Program-made: the position numbers and the translations under genes
Assembly: GCF_004342845.1 (NCBI RefSeq)
Contig: NZ_SLXB01000027.1
Span: forward strand, 1 to 54,638
Length of the DNA: 54,638 nt
Reading direction: 5' to 3'
From: Prevotella heparinolytica
Lineage (GTDB): Bacteria > Bacteroidota > Bacteroidia > Bacteroidales > Bacteroidaceae
In this document: positions 33,801-42,463 of the stretch, piece after piece
Position numbering within the stretch: the first letter of the stretch is position 1
Layout of the letters: every line of letters starts with the position of its first letter
The notes under the pieces: generated by a model
Database searches by the model: none
Told to the model about the DNA's origin: nothing
Seen by the model: the letters and a program-made list of their open reading frames with translations, nothing else

Positions 33801-34768
33801 TTAATATCTTGGATGCGATGTATAATGCTGACCTCATCAGTTACGAGGAATATCAGAAGAAAAAAACAGAACTGACAGAGGCGCAAGAAAAGGAGCGCGA
33901 GCAAAAGACTTTGGCAACCTTTGACGCGATTGGTCAGGCTGCACAAGCTGCCAGTCAGCTTATTTCCGCTTTGCAGGATAGCGAGATTAGCAAGATTACA
34001 CGCAAATATGACAAAGAGATAGCCGCCGCGAAAAAAGCAGGCAAGGACACAACCAAACTCGAAGAGGAGAAAGAAGAAGCCATTAACGAGGTGAAAAAGA
34101 AGTATGCGGACAAACATTTCGCTGCCGCCGTCCTTCAGGTAACGGCCGCAACATCTGTTGCGGCAATGGAAGCGTACAAGGCTATGGCCGGAATACCTGT
34201 TGTAGGTCCGGCTTTGGGCGCTGTCGCAGCAGCCGCAGCCATCGCAAGCGGTGCGGCTCAAATAGCGGTGGCTAAACAGCAGAGGGATGAAGCCAAAGGT
34301 TTGAAAACCGGAGGATATTCAGCGGAGTATGTAGAAGGATATACCAGAACCGGTAACCCTGATGACGTGGCAGGCGTGATACCTGTACATAAGAATGAAT
34401 TTGTAACTAACCATGAAGGCGTTGCCAATCCCCATGTGCGCCAGTTTCTCGATGTGTTCGATGTGGCGCAGAAGAATGGCACCATCCGGATGCTTAACAC
34501 CACTCAAATACTTGAGCAGGTGAAAACTCGTAGCGGCAAGTATTCCGGAGGTTATGCCGATGACTTTGACTCTTCGACGGTCAATCTATCACGGCAGATG
34601 GATTCACAGGCCCTGTCTCCGGAAGTACGGAAACAAGTCATCTCATTGCTTCAGGAAAACAACCGTCTTTTAGGCGTTTTGTGCGAAAAAGAACTGATTG
34701 TTGACGCTCGAAAAGTGCGCGATGCCATTAAGCGTGTCGAACAACTGGAGAAGAACGTTAGTCGTTGA
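30860..34768 (+). CDS. Tail tape measure protein
   Basis: Encodes 1302 aa. It has long coiled-coil stretches at the start (KEQASALREEMLRLEKEGKK) and in the last third, two hydrophobic segments near 500-560, and an Ala-rich hydrophobic region near 1110-1160 (IPVVGPALGAVAAAAAIASG). This is a typical tape-measure layout setting tail length. A GN-repeat linker lies at about 753-782. ATG 30860 is chosen because the -7 box ends at 30838. At about 1.5 A per residue it predicts a tail near 190-200 nm. Confidence 0.88.
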   Translation: MSVSIRDFRMAIRIDNSDAKAKFTETKEQASALREEMLRLEKEGKKNTDEYKHLQEQYDKLNKSIAEQRKVVGLCGLSYAELRKGAKALKREMDNATPGTEKWERARADYLLTKKRMKELEVQARETRFSLSKMADGFNRYAALGAGAIASLTGIALTARKCVDEFAEMEEAEAQVIKYTGMTKEEVRELNEEFKKMDTRTPREKLNALAGDAGRLGITGKKEVKEFVEAANMINVALGEDLGEDAVKNIGKLAQVFGEDDKLGLRGAMLATGSAINEVAQNSSAAEAYLVAFTARVAGAANQANVAQGDIIGYASVLDQNMQQQEMAATAFQNLMMKMYQEPAKFAKIAGKNVEEFSALIKKDANEAILQLLDTLNKKGGLDKLAPMFKEMGLDGVRASGVISTMAGKIDDIRKAQKLANDAYRDGTSVVKEYNVQNNTVQAQLDKAKKRFKDVRIELGEKLQPVMKYMLTTGSLTVKALNSIVSILFEYKGAVAGAMVVTTAWIAIKKVHVAWTKLEVLWTNRAILSMKNLKKVMASNIYGIILVGLGAFVGKMIEAHNKQDDLRKSLTGMKKINHEVAQSFSEQEGKIRALTSIIKDNGVSIDERRKALDELKSIIPGYNGLISDEGTLTDDNTEAIKRYLVQLEKEIKLKAAKQELEELYAKKRGLESDERNQSDKYWDIRSQNTLSGYNRNGFAAKVSRFFGTEDENNALKDLSETRDALKDVVAKIEEINKEIAQTSVELKEINNEANGDNNGNGNGNGNGNGNGNGGGGNGGVQDVKDIVKAREELLKRAMQEERNLWKEEYLNKQHTEEEYNQALYDSEITYLLKKKALLEKYKQDTTEIQGQIYDRMIAEANRLESARKKEEKADDKSSAKEKKEAYSLLDMAYRADQQSIKKAYLDGDIRTEEEYRAKLLEAERDYLEKKRAMQMQYGDDTTDVDGKLLDARMSEKKESREKAKKEGFDAMDRSKYVSDKLNILDAMYNADLISYEEYQKKKTELTEAQEKEREQKTLATFDAIGQAAQAASQLISALQDSEISKITRKYDKEIAAAKKAGKDTTKLEEEKEEAINEVKKKYADKHFAAAVLQVTAATSVAAMEAYKAMAGIPVVGPALGAVAAAAAIASGAAQIAVAKQQRDEAKGLKTGGYSAEYVEGYTRTGNPDDVAGVIPVHKNEFVTNHEGVANPHVRQFLDVFDVAQKNGTIRMLNTTQILEQVKTRSGKYSGGYADDFDSSTVNLSRQMDSQALSPEVRKQVISLLQENNRLLGVLCEKELIVDARKVRDAIKRVEQLEKNVSR
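33115..33200 (+). repeat. 18-bp coding tandem repeat in tape-measure gene
   Basis: Units of AATGGGAATGGCAACGGT are repeated about three times and give alternating Gly-Asn residues between the N-terminal and coiled-coil halves. Such arrays change copy number easily, so linker length may vary between isolates. Confidence 0.75.
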
Positions 34769-34771
34769 CTT

Positions 34772-34806
34772 GTCCTTTTTCCCCAACAAACCTAACGATA
34801 TCTTTG
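34772..34806 (+). promoter_or_regulatory. Phage late promoter, site 5 (tail-fibre operon)
   Basis: GTCCTTTT at 34772-34779, a 19-bp spacer, then a perfect TATCTTTG at 34799-34806. The next ATG is at 34811, only 4 bp past the -7 box, so the transcript may be leaderless. Confidence 0.7.
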
Positions 34807-34810
34807 CATC

Positions 34811-35083
34811 ATGGATTTGTATAAAGCAATAGAGGAGATGAGACGTTTATCGTCCGAAGGAAAATCTTTTTCCTTCTCTTTTATGAGTTACTCTTATGAA
34901 CGACGTAAGAGTGACGGAGTGGTTACTATAAACAAGGCTCGCTTGCGTAAACAAAGCCGAAAAGACACCAATCGTTTTGCCGACTACATGCTGAATTTTA
35001 TCGACCTCCATACAATGGAGTATGGCATGTGCTGGCAACCATTGTTGCTCTCGTTTAATGGCGAAGAAATAGAGTTGAAGTAA
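34811..35083 (+). CDS. Small hypothetical protein, possibly leaderless
   Basis: Encodes 90 aa, basic and soluble (KSDGVVTINKARLRKQSRKD). The ATG is 4 bp after the promoter -7 box, so either the mRNA begins at or near the ATG or translation starts at a later Met (11th codon). Its stop overlaps the following gene by 1 bp. Found in the tail-fibre operon; function unknown. Confidence 0.6.
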   Translation: MDLYKAIEEMRRLSSEGKSFSFSFMSYSYERRKSDGVVTINKARLRKQSRKDTNRFADYMLNFIDLHTMEYGMCWQPLLLSFNGEEIELK

Positions 35084-36585
35084 TGGATACCCAATTTGAA
35101 AATATAATCCCGTGGAACGGCGCCAATGATACTGGGCGTGATGTCCGATTGAAATGGGAGCGGAATTTCCGGAAGATAAAGGCAGCGCTGGAAGAGCTGT
35201 CTGCCTCAGATATGCTAATACTCGAAAAGGTACTAAAAGATGCGGAGGGGAAATTTCTTCGCAAAGATCAGCCTGATCGCACCGACTACCTTTTGCAGAT
35301 TGGCGAATTCATCGACAGTTTGACTGCCGGCAAAGGCATAGGTTTGTTCCCTAACGGCCGTGCCCAGCTAAGCCGGGTAGAGATACGAGACTCTCTAACA
35401 GTCTTGCGCCTTATCATCAACGAGATTCAGGCGATGGCCGGAGATTACTCTTTCTCCGACTGCGGCTACATCGAGCGCGTGGATAAGATAGACGACACCA
35501 CGTATAAGCTGTGGATGGAAAAACGCACGGACACCGACTGGACTAACTTGGATGAACACGATGTGCTGTTGTCCATCGTCAACAGCCTGCTTACAGGCGG
35601 CACTGACTACTATTCCTCTTGGTTTCGTTGCGTTGCCAAGAACCGCAACGAGAACTCGCTTACCGTCGTGCTCTACCCTGACAGTGAAGTGCCGGGCGGC
35701 AAAAACTATCCTCCGGTTGAGGGTTACAACGTGACACGCAAGGGCAACGCCGTAATGCCCGAAGCCGGGGAGACGAACGAGCGTGCGCAGAGCTGGCTCA
35801 TCTCATCGAGGGAGGGGCGGATAATGTTTTTGCAAAACGTATTCAAGCCAGTACTGGAGGATTACAACTACGCAATAAGCATCGGCCGCTTCCCGTCCGT
35901 GAAGATGATACGCAAGCTGCCAATCTCCACTACTGACGTAGGCATCATGGCGAAAACCATCGTTGCCGAGAACTTCTATCAGGCGGACTGGAACGGTGAC
36001 ATCATCCCCAAGAAGGTTGACCGTGGCGAATGGTCGCTTGCCGCCGCGCAAGGGGAATCACCCTACCGCAACGTGTCGCATGAGGTGACGCTGGAGAACC
36101 AATCTGTTGTGACGCAATTGGAGCAACATACCGTCTACCATTACGGCTGCAAGTGGGGCTGTGTTATCGACAAGACAACGGATGAGCCGAAGTGGAACGC
36201 CCCCGGATGGATATTGCTGGAGGGGGATAAGAATTACCATCTTGATTTCACTTCCACCAACGGATGGCAGTTCTTCCACCGCTCGGTCGATACCGTCGTT
36301 TCGGCGGTAGTCAGCTACGGTAACCGTGACATCACCGAGGTGCTGATGGCTTCCGACGGCGTACAGGTGGAGTGGCTGCGTGATACGGGCAACGTGTCTG
36401 CCGACAATGCTTGGCAACCTACCTATGTGGACGGGAAGAAGCACGCCATCCACCTTACAAGGGCTGACATGGGCAGTGAATGGGGCTTATCGGTGCGCAA
36501 GGTGCGCTTCGTGTGCCGGGTGTTCATCCCGATAGGCGGCGGAAAATTTGAGACAACAGAAAATTATATAGGATTTAAATTGTAA
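35083..36585 (+). CDS. Tail fibre/structural protein
   Basis: Encodes 500 aa. The N-terminal third is helical (LKWERNFRKIKAALEELSAS) with a LRKDQPDRTDYLLQIGEF stretch typical of Bacteroides phage fibre or appendage proteins. The rest is beta-rich with many aromatic residues. Likely part of the host-contact apparatus. Start overlaps the previous stop. Confidence 0.6.
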   Translation: MDTQFENIIPWNGANDTGRDVRLKWERNFRKIKAALEELSASDMLILEKVLKDAEGKFLRKDQPDRTDYLLQIGEFIDSLTAGKGIGLFPNGRAQLSRVEIRDSLTVLRLIINEIQAMAGDYSFSDCGYIERVDKIDDTTYKLWMEKRTDTDWTNLDEHDVLLSIVNSLLTGGTDYYSSWFRCVAKNRNENSLTVVLYPDSEVPGGKNYPPVEGYNVTRKGNAVMPEAGETNERAQSWLISSREGRIMFLQNVFKPVLEDYNYAISIGRFPSVKMIRKLPISTTDVGIMAKTIVAENFYQADWNGDIIPKKVDRGEWSLAAAQGESPYRNVSHEVTLENQSVVTQLEQHTVYHYGCKWGCVIDKTTDEPKWNAPGWILLEGDKNYHLDFTSTNGWQFFHRSVDTVVSAVVSYGNRDITEVLMASDGVQVEWLRDTGNVSADNAWQPTYVDGKKHAIHLTRADMGSEWGLSVRKVRFVCRVFIPIGGGKFETTENYIGFKL

Positions 36586-36589
36586 CATT

Positions 36590-36766
36590 ATGAAAACAAC
36601 AGGTGAATTAGCTTACCCGAAAGTCGTAGAATACCGGTATAAATTATTGGGATTCATCCCGTGTAAAAGAATGACGATTGTCTGGATGCCCGACGGAAAG
36701 AGCCTTGAAGAGCTGGTAACCGAGAAGACAGGGCACAAGAATGTAACTATAATAGATTTTTTATAA
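36590..36766 (+). CDS. Small hypothetical protein between fibre genes
   Basis: Encodes 58 aa (MKTTGELAYPKVVEYRYK, then MTIVWMPDGKSLEELVTEK, end IIDFL). It begins 4 bp after the upstream stop and ends 10 bp before the next start, so it fits the operon perfectly. Basic and soluble. No family recognised. Confidence 0.7.
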   Translation: MKTTGELAYPKVVEYRYKLLGFIPCKRMTIVWMPDGKSLEELVTEKTGHKNVTIIDFL

Positions 36767-36776
36767 GCTTGTTGAT

Positions 36777-37967
36777 ATGGCTATACAATCCCAACCTAAA
36801 GACATTCCCGTATATATCGACCCCTATTCGTTCATGGCCGATATACAGGTTCTCTCCGGCAACCCGGTGCAGAACTACAACAAGGATACCAACACCTACG
36901 AGCCGGACAGGGCGTTGATACCCTGTGTATTTATGCCCTACGTGTCGGTATCAGACCCGGAGGGCGTGATGAACGGCATACGTGACATAACGGGTGCGGA
37001 GTGGTACGAGGGTGCGCCAAAGGCGGACGGTAGCAACCGTATCGTAAGCGGTACGGACTATCAGGTATCCGCCGCCGGCAAGCCGCAATATTCCTTGACC
37101 GTAAAAAAGAATATCGACTACAATTCACCGGTCGAGATACACTGCATCCTCTCGTTTACCGACACGAGGCGGAACAAGCAGGTGAATGTGGAGAGAAGTA
37201 TCGTCCTTCGCACCACCATCTTTGACGGCAAGAACTATTCTTTGAAGCTGGATAAGCCCGCAAGCTACACCATCAACCCGCTTGCCGTAACCCCCGCTGC
37301 GGAGGGCAAGTGGATAGAAGAGATTACGGCGCAGCTCTATTCGGGTTCTACGCCCGTACCGGATGCCAATGCCGCCTATTGGTGGGAGGTACTCGATAAA
37401 GGTGTTTGGCGCGAGTTCTACGAGACGGAGCTTGCGTTCTGCGTTGATGGCAAGAACGGAGGAATATGGGGCAAGAAGCTCACCATAGACGCCCGTTTCA
37501 TGCGGTATGAGTCGTTCCGTTGCCGTGCGGCCTACTACAACGGAGTACGTCCCCCTTCGCCGAGTGACGACTCCTTGCAGTGCGTCACCTCCATCAAGGT
37601 GGAGATGCCCAAGACACTGGGCGTTGCCATCGTGCAGTCCAAGGGCTTCAAGGTGTCGGCCACGCTTGCCACCCCGGTAAGCTTTACTTGCTACATACCC
37701 TACAACAAGGGCTATGTCGGGGTTGAAAAAGATCACCTGTTTGCCATTACATGGTTTGTCCGCTCCCTTAAGCCGGGTAACCAGCCTATCCAAGCCGGCA
37801 GTGGACGCAACTGTGATTTCGTTCCATCATCATTCGGCTTCGACCCCAACTATCCCATGCAGGTATATGCGGAGGTGAAGCTGTATGCGGAGACGGCGGC
37901 GGTGATGAGCGGCGACAGCTATGTATATAGCGGAGATAATTTGATAGTGCAACCTTTATACGAATGA
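36777..37967 (+). CDS. Tail fibre/appendage protein
   Basis: Encodes 396 aa, beta-rich, with Tyr/Pro-rich strands (YIDPYSFMADIQVLSGNPVQNYN). The opening recalls the gene at 39161, which also has a VQRYNKGTN-type segment, so the two may be related appendage proteins. It overlaps the methyltransferase start by 4 bp. Confidence 0.6.
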   Translation: MAIQSQPKDIPVYIDPYSFMADIQVLSGNPVQNYNKDTNTYEPDRALIPCVFMPYVSVSDPEGVMNGIRDITGAEWYEGAPKADGSNRIVSGTDYQVSAAGKPQYSLTVKKNIDYNSPVEIHCILSFTDTRRNKQVNVERSIVLRTTIFDGKNYSLKLDKPASYTINPLAVTPAAEGKWIEEITAQLYSGSTPVPDANAAYWWEVLDKGVWREFYETELAFCVDGKNGGIWGKKLTIDARFMRYESFRCRAAYYNGVRPPSPSDDSLQCVTSIKVEMPKTLGVAIVQSKGFKVSATLATPVSFTCYIPYNKGYVGVEKDHLFAITWFVRSLKPGNQPIQAGSGRNCDFVPSSFGFDPNYPMQVYAEVKLYAETAAVMSGDSYVYSGDNLIVQPLYE

Positions 37968-38830
37968 TTATGGATTTGAACAGAATATATAACGAGGACT
38001 GTATGGAGGGGATGAAACGGATTCCTGACGCGAGTGTGGATTGCATCTTAACAGACCCGCCGTATCTGTATCTGAATCATAAGTTAGATCGCCCTTTTGA
38101 TGAGCGCCGTTTGTTCGGCGAATTTAAAAGGCTTTTAAAGCCTAATGGATTTATTGTTTTGTTTGGTAGAGGGACCTCGTTTTATCGCTGGAATACAATT
38201 CTTGCGAATTTAGGTTTTACTTTTAAAGAGGAAATCGTCTGGGATAAAGTCTTTAATTCAAGCCCTGTTACTCCATTGCAGAGAAAACACGAACTAATTT
38301 CTATACACACTATCGGCACAGGATCTATAAATAAGGTGAAAATACCGTATTTGGAAATGAATAAATACGACTATGATAAAGTCTTAAGAGACATGAAAAG
38401 ATTATGCTGCGCAACCCATTCTGAAAAAGGACTTAATGACATAATATCGTATATTGAAACGGGAGACGTGTATACGCGCGCCATAAGACAGAATGGAAGT
38501 GTTACAGTTGCTGGTAATTCTACTCGGAAAAGTAACATAAACAAAGCTATGATGAAAATGGTCATAGATGGCAATTCTGAGCAAAGTATAATCAGGCAAG
38601 TACGCGATAGATTCAATAGGGTACATCCCACTCAGAAGCCCGTCCGGCTAATAGAACGCCTATTAGCGTTGACTACGATTCCGGGTAATGTCGTGTTAGA
38701 CCCATTTTCTGGAAGCTGCTCAACTGCTATCGCTTGTGTTAATACTAACCGGAAGTACATTGGTTTTGAAATTGATAAAGAGTACTACGATGCAGGGGTG
38801 AGTCGCTTGAATGCTCTTTCTCCTGACTAG
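37964..38830 (+). CDS. Orphan DNA methyltransferase (N4-cytosine/N6-adenine type)
   Basis: Encodes 288 aa. CILTDPPYLYL (about residue 24-34) gives the DPPY catalytic motif. VLDPFSGSCSTAIACV (about 244-259) gives the SAM-binding FxGxG-like motif, preceded by HPTQKPVRLIERLL. This order is that of beta-group (D12/N4/N6) enzymes. No restriction gene is adjacent. It is more AT-rich than the flanking tail genes, which suggests later acquisition. Likely roles are protection of phage DNA against host restriction or epigenetic control. Confidence 0.85.
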   Translation: MIMDLNRIYNEDCMEGMKRIPDASVDCILTDPPYLYLNHKLDRPFDERRLFGEFKRLLKPNGFIVLFGRGTSFYRWNTILANLGFTFKEEIVWDKVFNSSPVTPLQRKHELISIHTIGTGSINKVKIPYLEMNKYDYDKVLRDMKRLCCATHSEKGLNDIISYIETGDVYTRAIRQNGSVTVAGNSTRKSNINKAMMKMVIDGNSEQSIIRQVRDRFNRVHPTQKPVRLIERLLALTTIPGNVVLDPFSGSCSTAIACVNTNRKYIGFEIDKEYYDAGVSRLNALSPD

Positions 38831-38855
38831 AATTGTCAATTTAATGTAATATATT

Positions 38856-39164
38856 ATGAATTACTTATTAGTCAAAGAAGAACAGTTGGCCGGGAAAGAT
38901 TACGACTACCGCTATGCGGAGCGAATCCCCGACGGGCGGATAATCCTGCCATTGAGTGCCTTGAAAGTGCTTTCCGGCTTCGCCCCGGAAGTCCTGTCGG
39001 ACGAAGAGTTGAAAGCCTTGATAAAGGAGCAGCAAGAGAGTGGCATCTACGATGCGCAAGCAGACGGCAATCCCGAAGGACAGCCTGCATCGGATGGTGA
39101 AGAACATCCAGATTCCGGCACGGAGGAAGTGGATAACGAAGCAGAGGAAGGAGGTACGGTATGA
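38856..39164 (+). CDS. Acidic hypothetical tail-operon protein
   Basis: Encodes 102 aa. The first 65 residues are ordered. The last 35 are acidic and low-complexity (DSGTEEVDNEAEEGGTV). It overlaps the next gene by 4 bp. It may be a chaperone for the following appendage protein. No family recognised. Confidence 0.55.
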   Translation: MNYLLVKEEQLAGKDYDYRYAERIPDGRIILPLSALKVLSGFAPEVLSDEELKALIKEQQESGIYDAQADGNPEGQPASDGEEHPDSGTEEVDNEAEEGGTV

Positions 39165-40231
39165 ACGTTGACGGTGGATTTGAATTGATAGGGCTGCTTG
39201 ACGGTACGACCGTCAACGGCATATTACGGGTGGAGGGTACTCCGCTCGTTCAACGGTACAACAAAGGCACGAATGTCTTTATACCGGACTTCGAGGCGAT
39301 GGCGGAGAATGTCCGCCCTACGGTAGTATTGATATTGGTCGATACGGCATCGGGAGCGGTTCTCGTTCCCCAATCGATAGAGTTCCGGTACAATGGGATG
39401 CAGCTCACGTTCGGAGCTAACGGGTTAAGCACGAATTCTGGGCTTGCAGGCTTTTTTAAAAAGATAGACGCCTACAGCGCCAACATCGGCGGCCAGACCT
39501 ACAACCTGCCTGCCTTGCGTGTGATGAAGAACCTTGTGCCCATTTCCGGGTATGACAATGACCGGATAACGGTGTCAGGCACAATAGAGATTGGCGGTGC
39601 TTCCATCGCCTTTCAGGAGCTGTCAAAGGAGGTAGTCATACAGGAGAGTACCGGCAACCAATATGACGTACTTATAAGCAACAACAAGGGTTCTCGGTTG
39701 GTAACTGCCGGGGAATCGCTTACGGAGAATGTGAGGGTATTCAAGGACGGTGTGGAGATGACCGATTACTCCGGCCTTACGTTTGAATGGTATAAAATGC
39801 TTGGTTCAGGCGATGAAGCGTGGGGTACTGGGAGAACCAAGAATGTAAGCACCGCTGATGTCAACAACGTGCTGAAGCTCCGTTGCGACGTGAAGAGGAG
39901 CGGTACATTATTGGCTTCCGGCTACGATGAGGTAACCGACTTCTCCGACCCCTACCTTATGCGGGTGAAGATAAGCGGCATCCTCGGCAACACGGTACGC
40001 CGTGGAGAAACGGCCGTACTTACACCTGTTGCCATCAAGCGAAGCACGGGTGAGGAAATGCCATCTCTCATTACCAATTGGAATTTTTCAATCAAAGACA
40101 ATGCCGGCGCGCCTTTTATCCTGACGGGAAAGAGCGCGGCGAACTTTACGGCAAACAAGGCATCAGTGACTTATGAGGACATGGTACGGGCAAAAATGGG
40201 GCTTTCGGGCGTTATTACGGGCGTTTATTAA
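39161..40231 (+). CDS. Tail appendage protein with Ig-like repeats (probable)
   Basis: Encodes 356 aa, nearly all beta. Segments such as KEVVIQESTGNQYDVLISN, then RVFKDGVEMTDYSGLTFEWYK and LKLRCDVKRSGTLLASGY look like Ig-like folds, common in tail fibres and adhesins. Probably contributes to host-surface binding. Confidence 0.6.
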   Translation: MNVDGGFELIGLLDGTTVNGILRVEGTPLVQRYNKGTNVFIPDFEAMAENVRPTVVLILVDTASGAVLVPQSIEFRYNGMQLTFGANGLSTNSGLAGFFKKIDAYSANIGGQTYNLPALRVMKNLVPISGYDNDRITVSGTIEIGGASIAFQELSKEVVIQESTGNQYDVLISNNKGSRLVTAGESLTENVRVFKDGVEMTDYSGLTFEWYKMLGSGDEAWGTGRTKNVSTADVNNVLKLRCDVKRSGTLLASGYDEVTDFSDPYLMRVKISGILGNTVRRGETAVLTPVAIKRSTGEEMPSLITNWNFSIKDNAGAPFILTGKSAANFTANKASVTYEDMVRAKMGLSGVITGVY

Positions 40232-40241
40232 TAGACTGCGT

Positions 40242-41411
40242 ATGTTACTTAGTGAAACCATATATTTGAAAGCGGAAGCGGAAAGGATGTGGATTGAGGC
40301 CAATCCGGGCGCCGTGTCGGTGGATGCCAATAACATCCAGTCGACACCCCTTGTCATCCGCCTGTGGATGGGTGAGGGCAGTACCAAAATATCGGTACAA
40401 GCCTACCTCACCCTTAAAGTGGAGAGTGTTGTTGGTACGAGCGTAACCACGCTGTACACTTATAACTCGCCAACTAAGGTGAGCGAGTTCAGCTACACCA
40501 TCCCTGCGGACAAGTATGCCACGGCCAACCGTATCAGTGTGTATGCCTATGAGGACAGCGCACGGACAAAGGAGATAGACGTAAAACTGGTAAATGTCAT
40601 TGCGGATAATCCGATACCGTTCCCGCGTCCGGAGGCGTGGAGTGTGGAAGCGGTCTACAAGAATGGGGAGATACTGATGCTCGACGGGCAGGTGTACATG
40701 TGGATGAGCCGTATTCCCGGCAATACATCCGTTAACCCGAAGACAGACGTGTCGAGCGCAAATCCATCGGGCAAGTGGAAAGCTTACCAGCATTGGCCGT
40801 TGCTCTCCACAAGCATCCTGATGGCGCAGTTTGCACTGTTGGGCAAGGTGGTATTCAAGGATGAGTATATGTTCTCTCAATTTGGTGTTGACGCTAATGG
40901 CGGGCATACGGAGAACTACCGCGACTTCGGTACGCCCGCCTTTACCCCCAACCTGATGCTTGACTTTTTAAACGGCGCAGGGCATTACGCCAAGGGGAAT
41001 ATCTATTGGGATGAGTACGGGCGTCTTTATCGCCGGTCGAGGGAAATAATTGTATGGCGGCGTTTGTGTGACGAAATCGGGGAAGCAACGACTTACCAAC
41101 TCAATCTGCACAAAGGGACCTTTATTGATACGAGGTATAGCAACGCAACAGTCTATCTGCCTGATCCGAACGACCATCCGGACTTGGTGATAGATGTTCT
41201 CTCTACATTTCCAAGAACAAGAGTACCTATTCCTTTTTGCCGGTTAACCTGCTCCCATAGCCCTATTCTTGTTTGGGACAAAGACACTCAGAAATACGTG
41301 GAAGCTGTTATTGGAGATCCGACATCCATATACAACGATGCTTCGATATCATCAAAGATGTATAATGGTGTATATAGATGGTTCGCCGATAGCAATTTTC
41401 TTAAATATTGA
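40242..41411 (+). CDS. Tail fibre protein, last gene of rightward tail operon
   Basis: Encodes 389 aa, beta-rich with a Trp/Tyr-rich body (KNGEILMLDGQVYMWMSRIPG). A start at 40173 would overlap the upstream gene. ATG 40242 is used. It lies just left of the inferred inversion breakpoint at 41484. In the inverted orientation the tail-tip gene now at 43926-43570 would follow it on the same strand. Confidence 0.62.
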   Translation: MLLSETIYLKAEAERMWIEANPGAVSVDANNIQSTPLVIRLWMGEGSTKISVQAYLTLKVESVVGTSVTTLYTYNSPTKVSEFSYTIPADKYATANRISVYAYEDSARTKEIDVKLVNVIADNPIPFPRPEAWSVEAVYKNGEILMLDGQVYMWMSRIPGNTSVNPKTDVSSANPSGKWKAYQHWPLLSTSILMAQFALLGKVVFKDEYMFSQFGVDANGGHTENYRDFGTPAFTPNLMLDFLNGAGHYAKGNIYWDEYGRLYRRSREIIVWRRLCDEIGEATTYQLNLHKGTFIDTRYSNATVYLPDPNDHPDLVIDVLSTFPRTRVPIPFCRLTCSHSPILVWDKDTQKYVEAVIGDPTSIYNDASISSKMYNGVYRWFADSNFLKY

Positions 41412-41436
41412 TTGAATAATATTTTACAAAACGAAA

Positions 41437-41682
41437 CTAAAAACAAAATGTTAAACCCGTCCCGATTTTATAGCAAAAAAATGGGACGTATATACTGTCA
41501 TGCTTGTATATACTGTCATACCGGATGCTGTCACGTGTACGATATTCTACCTTCACGTTCTCCACAGGTACATACTTGATAGGGGCACATCCATGCAGCA
41601 GTATCGTCAACAGCATAAGGATAAGAGCAATACAACCTATGCTCATCAGGCGTTTTGCTTCTTGGTATTCTTTTCCCGTCAT
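41437..41682 (-). pseudogene. Spanin-like lipoprotein, N-terminal half cut by inversion
   Basis: Residues 1-66 are authentic: a membrane helix (SIGCIALILMLLTILLHGC) ending in a lipobox-like LHGC, then KYVPVENVKVEYRTRDSIRYDSIYKHDSIYV, a repeated DSI pattern typical of a Bacteroides phage Rz-like protein. After the breakpoint (41485) the frame runs 15 more codons into unrelated sequence (PFFCYKIG...). The missing C-terminal half is at 43944-44174. It overlaps the endolysin stop, as expected for a holin-lysin-spanin operon. The spanin role is inferred from place and topology. Confidence 0.72.
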
Positions 41683-42194
41683 AACCCTTCCTCCTTTACG
41701 ATTCGTCTGACCATCTTAAACATTTTATCCATTACCTCGGCATAATCCGGTGCGGTGGCGTACTTACCGCCCACGTTGTCTACCAGCTTGCGAACGTAAA
41801 GTTCTGGGTTCTTCCTATACGGCCAAGCGTCCGCAAACTGTGGGCGCTGCAAGAGGGCAAAATGGTCGGCCAAGCAGTCCGCCACGCTGTCATAGTCACG
41901 GAAATAACGCTTTACGATGTACTTGTAGCGATGCTCGCTAATCTTAGCCACCTGCAACACTTTCTCCGGCGCTTCGAACGTTACATCTGGGCGCGAGAAG
42001 TACTCGGTCGTAGTAACAAGTTGCACCGCCCCCTTCCAACTGCTTCCCTTGGTTATGCCGAACAGGTTGTTACCAATGGCGGACTTTCCCCAGCCTGATT
42101 CAAGAGCCGCCTGTGCGGTGACAAACACAGGGTCAATCTCGCCCATCTTCTTTGCTTTCGGGTATATGCACTTGACAAATTCACTTGGTTTCAT
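41679..42194 (-). CDS. Endolysin, GH73-type glucosaminidase (FlgJ-like)
   Basis: Encodes 171 aa. FVTAQAALESGWGKSAIGNNLFGITKG is the glucosaminidase signature with the catalytic Glu near residue 32. RYFRDYDSVADCLADHFALL and the PDYAEVMDKMFKMV ending are typical of the family. It cuts peptidoglycan for lysis. No signal peptide, so it needs the holin encoded just upstream, with which it overlaps by 14 bp. Confidence 0.87.
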   Translation of the reverse strand: MKPSEFVKCIYPKAKKMGEIDPVFVTAQAALESGWGKSAIGNNLFGITKGSSWKGAVQLVTTTEYFSRPDVTFEAPEKVLQVAKISEHRYKYIVKRYFRDYDSVADCLADHFALLQRPQFADAWPYRKNPELYVRKLVDNVGGKYATAPDYAEVMDKMFKMVRRIVKEEGL

Positions 42195-42444
42195 TGCGTA
42201 CCTCCTTATTCTCTTGCCTTTCTTTCAATCCCTCTACGAGGTGATTGAATTTACTTGAGACATAGATGCCAATCCCGAAAATACCACCCGCATACATCAA
42301 ACATTGCGCAAAAAACCACAAAACAGAATCGTGAATCTGCCCAGTTGGCTCCACTATGAAACCCGCAACTGACAACCCAACGCCAGCAATGAGCATTCCA
42401 ACAGCTGTACATATCTGTACGTCTTCTTTCGTATTCTTTTTCAT
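42181..42444 (-). CDS. Holin-like small membrane protein
   Basis: Encodes 87 aa. Two membrane helices (TAVGMLIAGVGLSVAGFIV and LWFFAQCLMYAGGIFGIGIYV) joined by a short loop, with a charged C terminus (LKERQENKEVRNE). It lies directly before the endolysin, as class II holins do. It is first gene behind the minus-strand late promoter. Confidence 0.78.
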   Translation of the reverse strand: MKKNTKEDVQICTAVGMLIAGVGLSVAGFIVEPTGQIHDSVLWFFAQCLMYAGGIFGIGIYVSSKFNHLVEGLKERQENKEVRNETK

Positions 42445-42463
42445 AACAATAAAATTATATATG

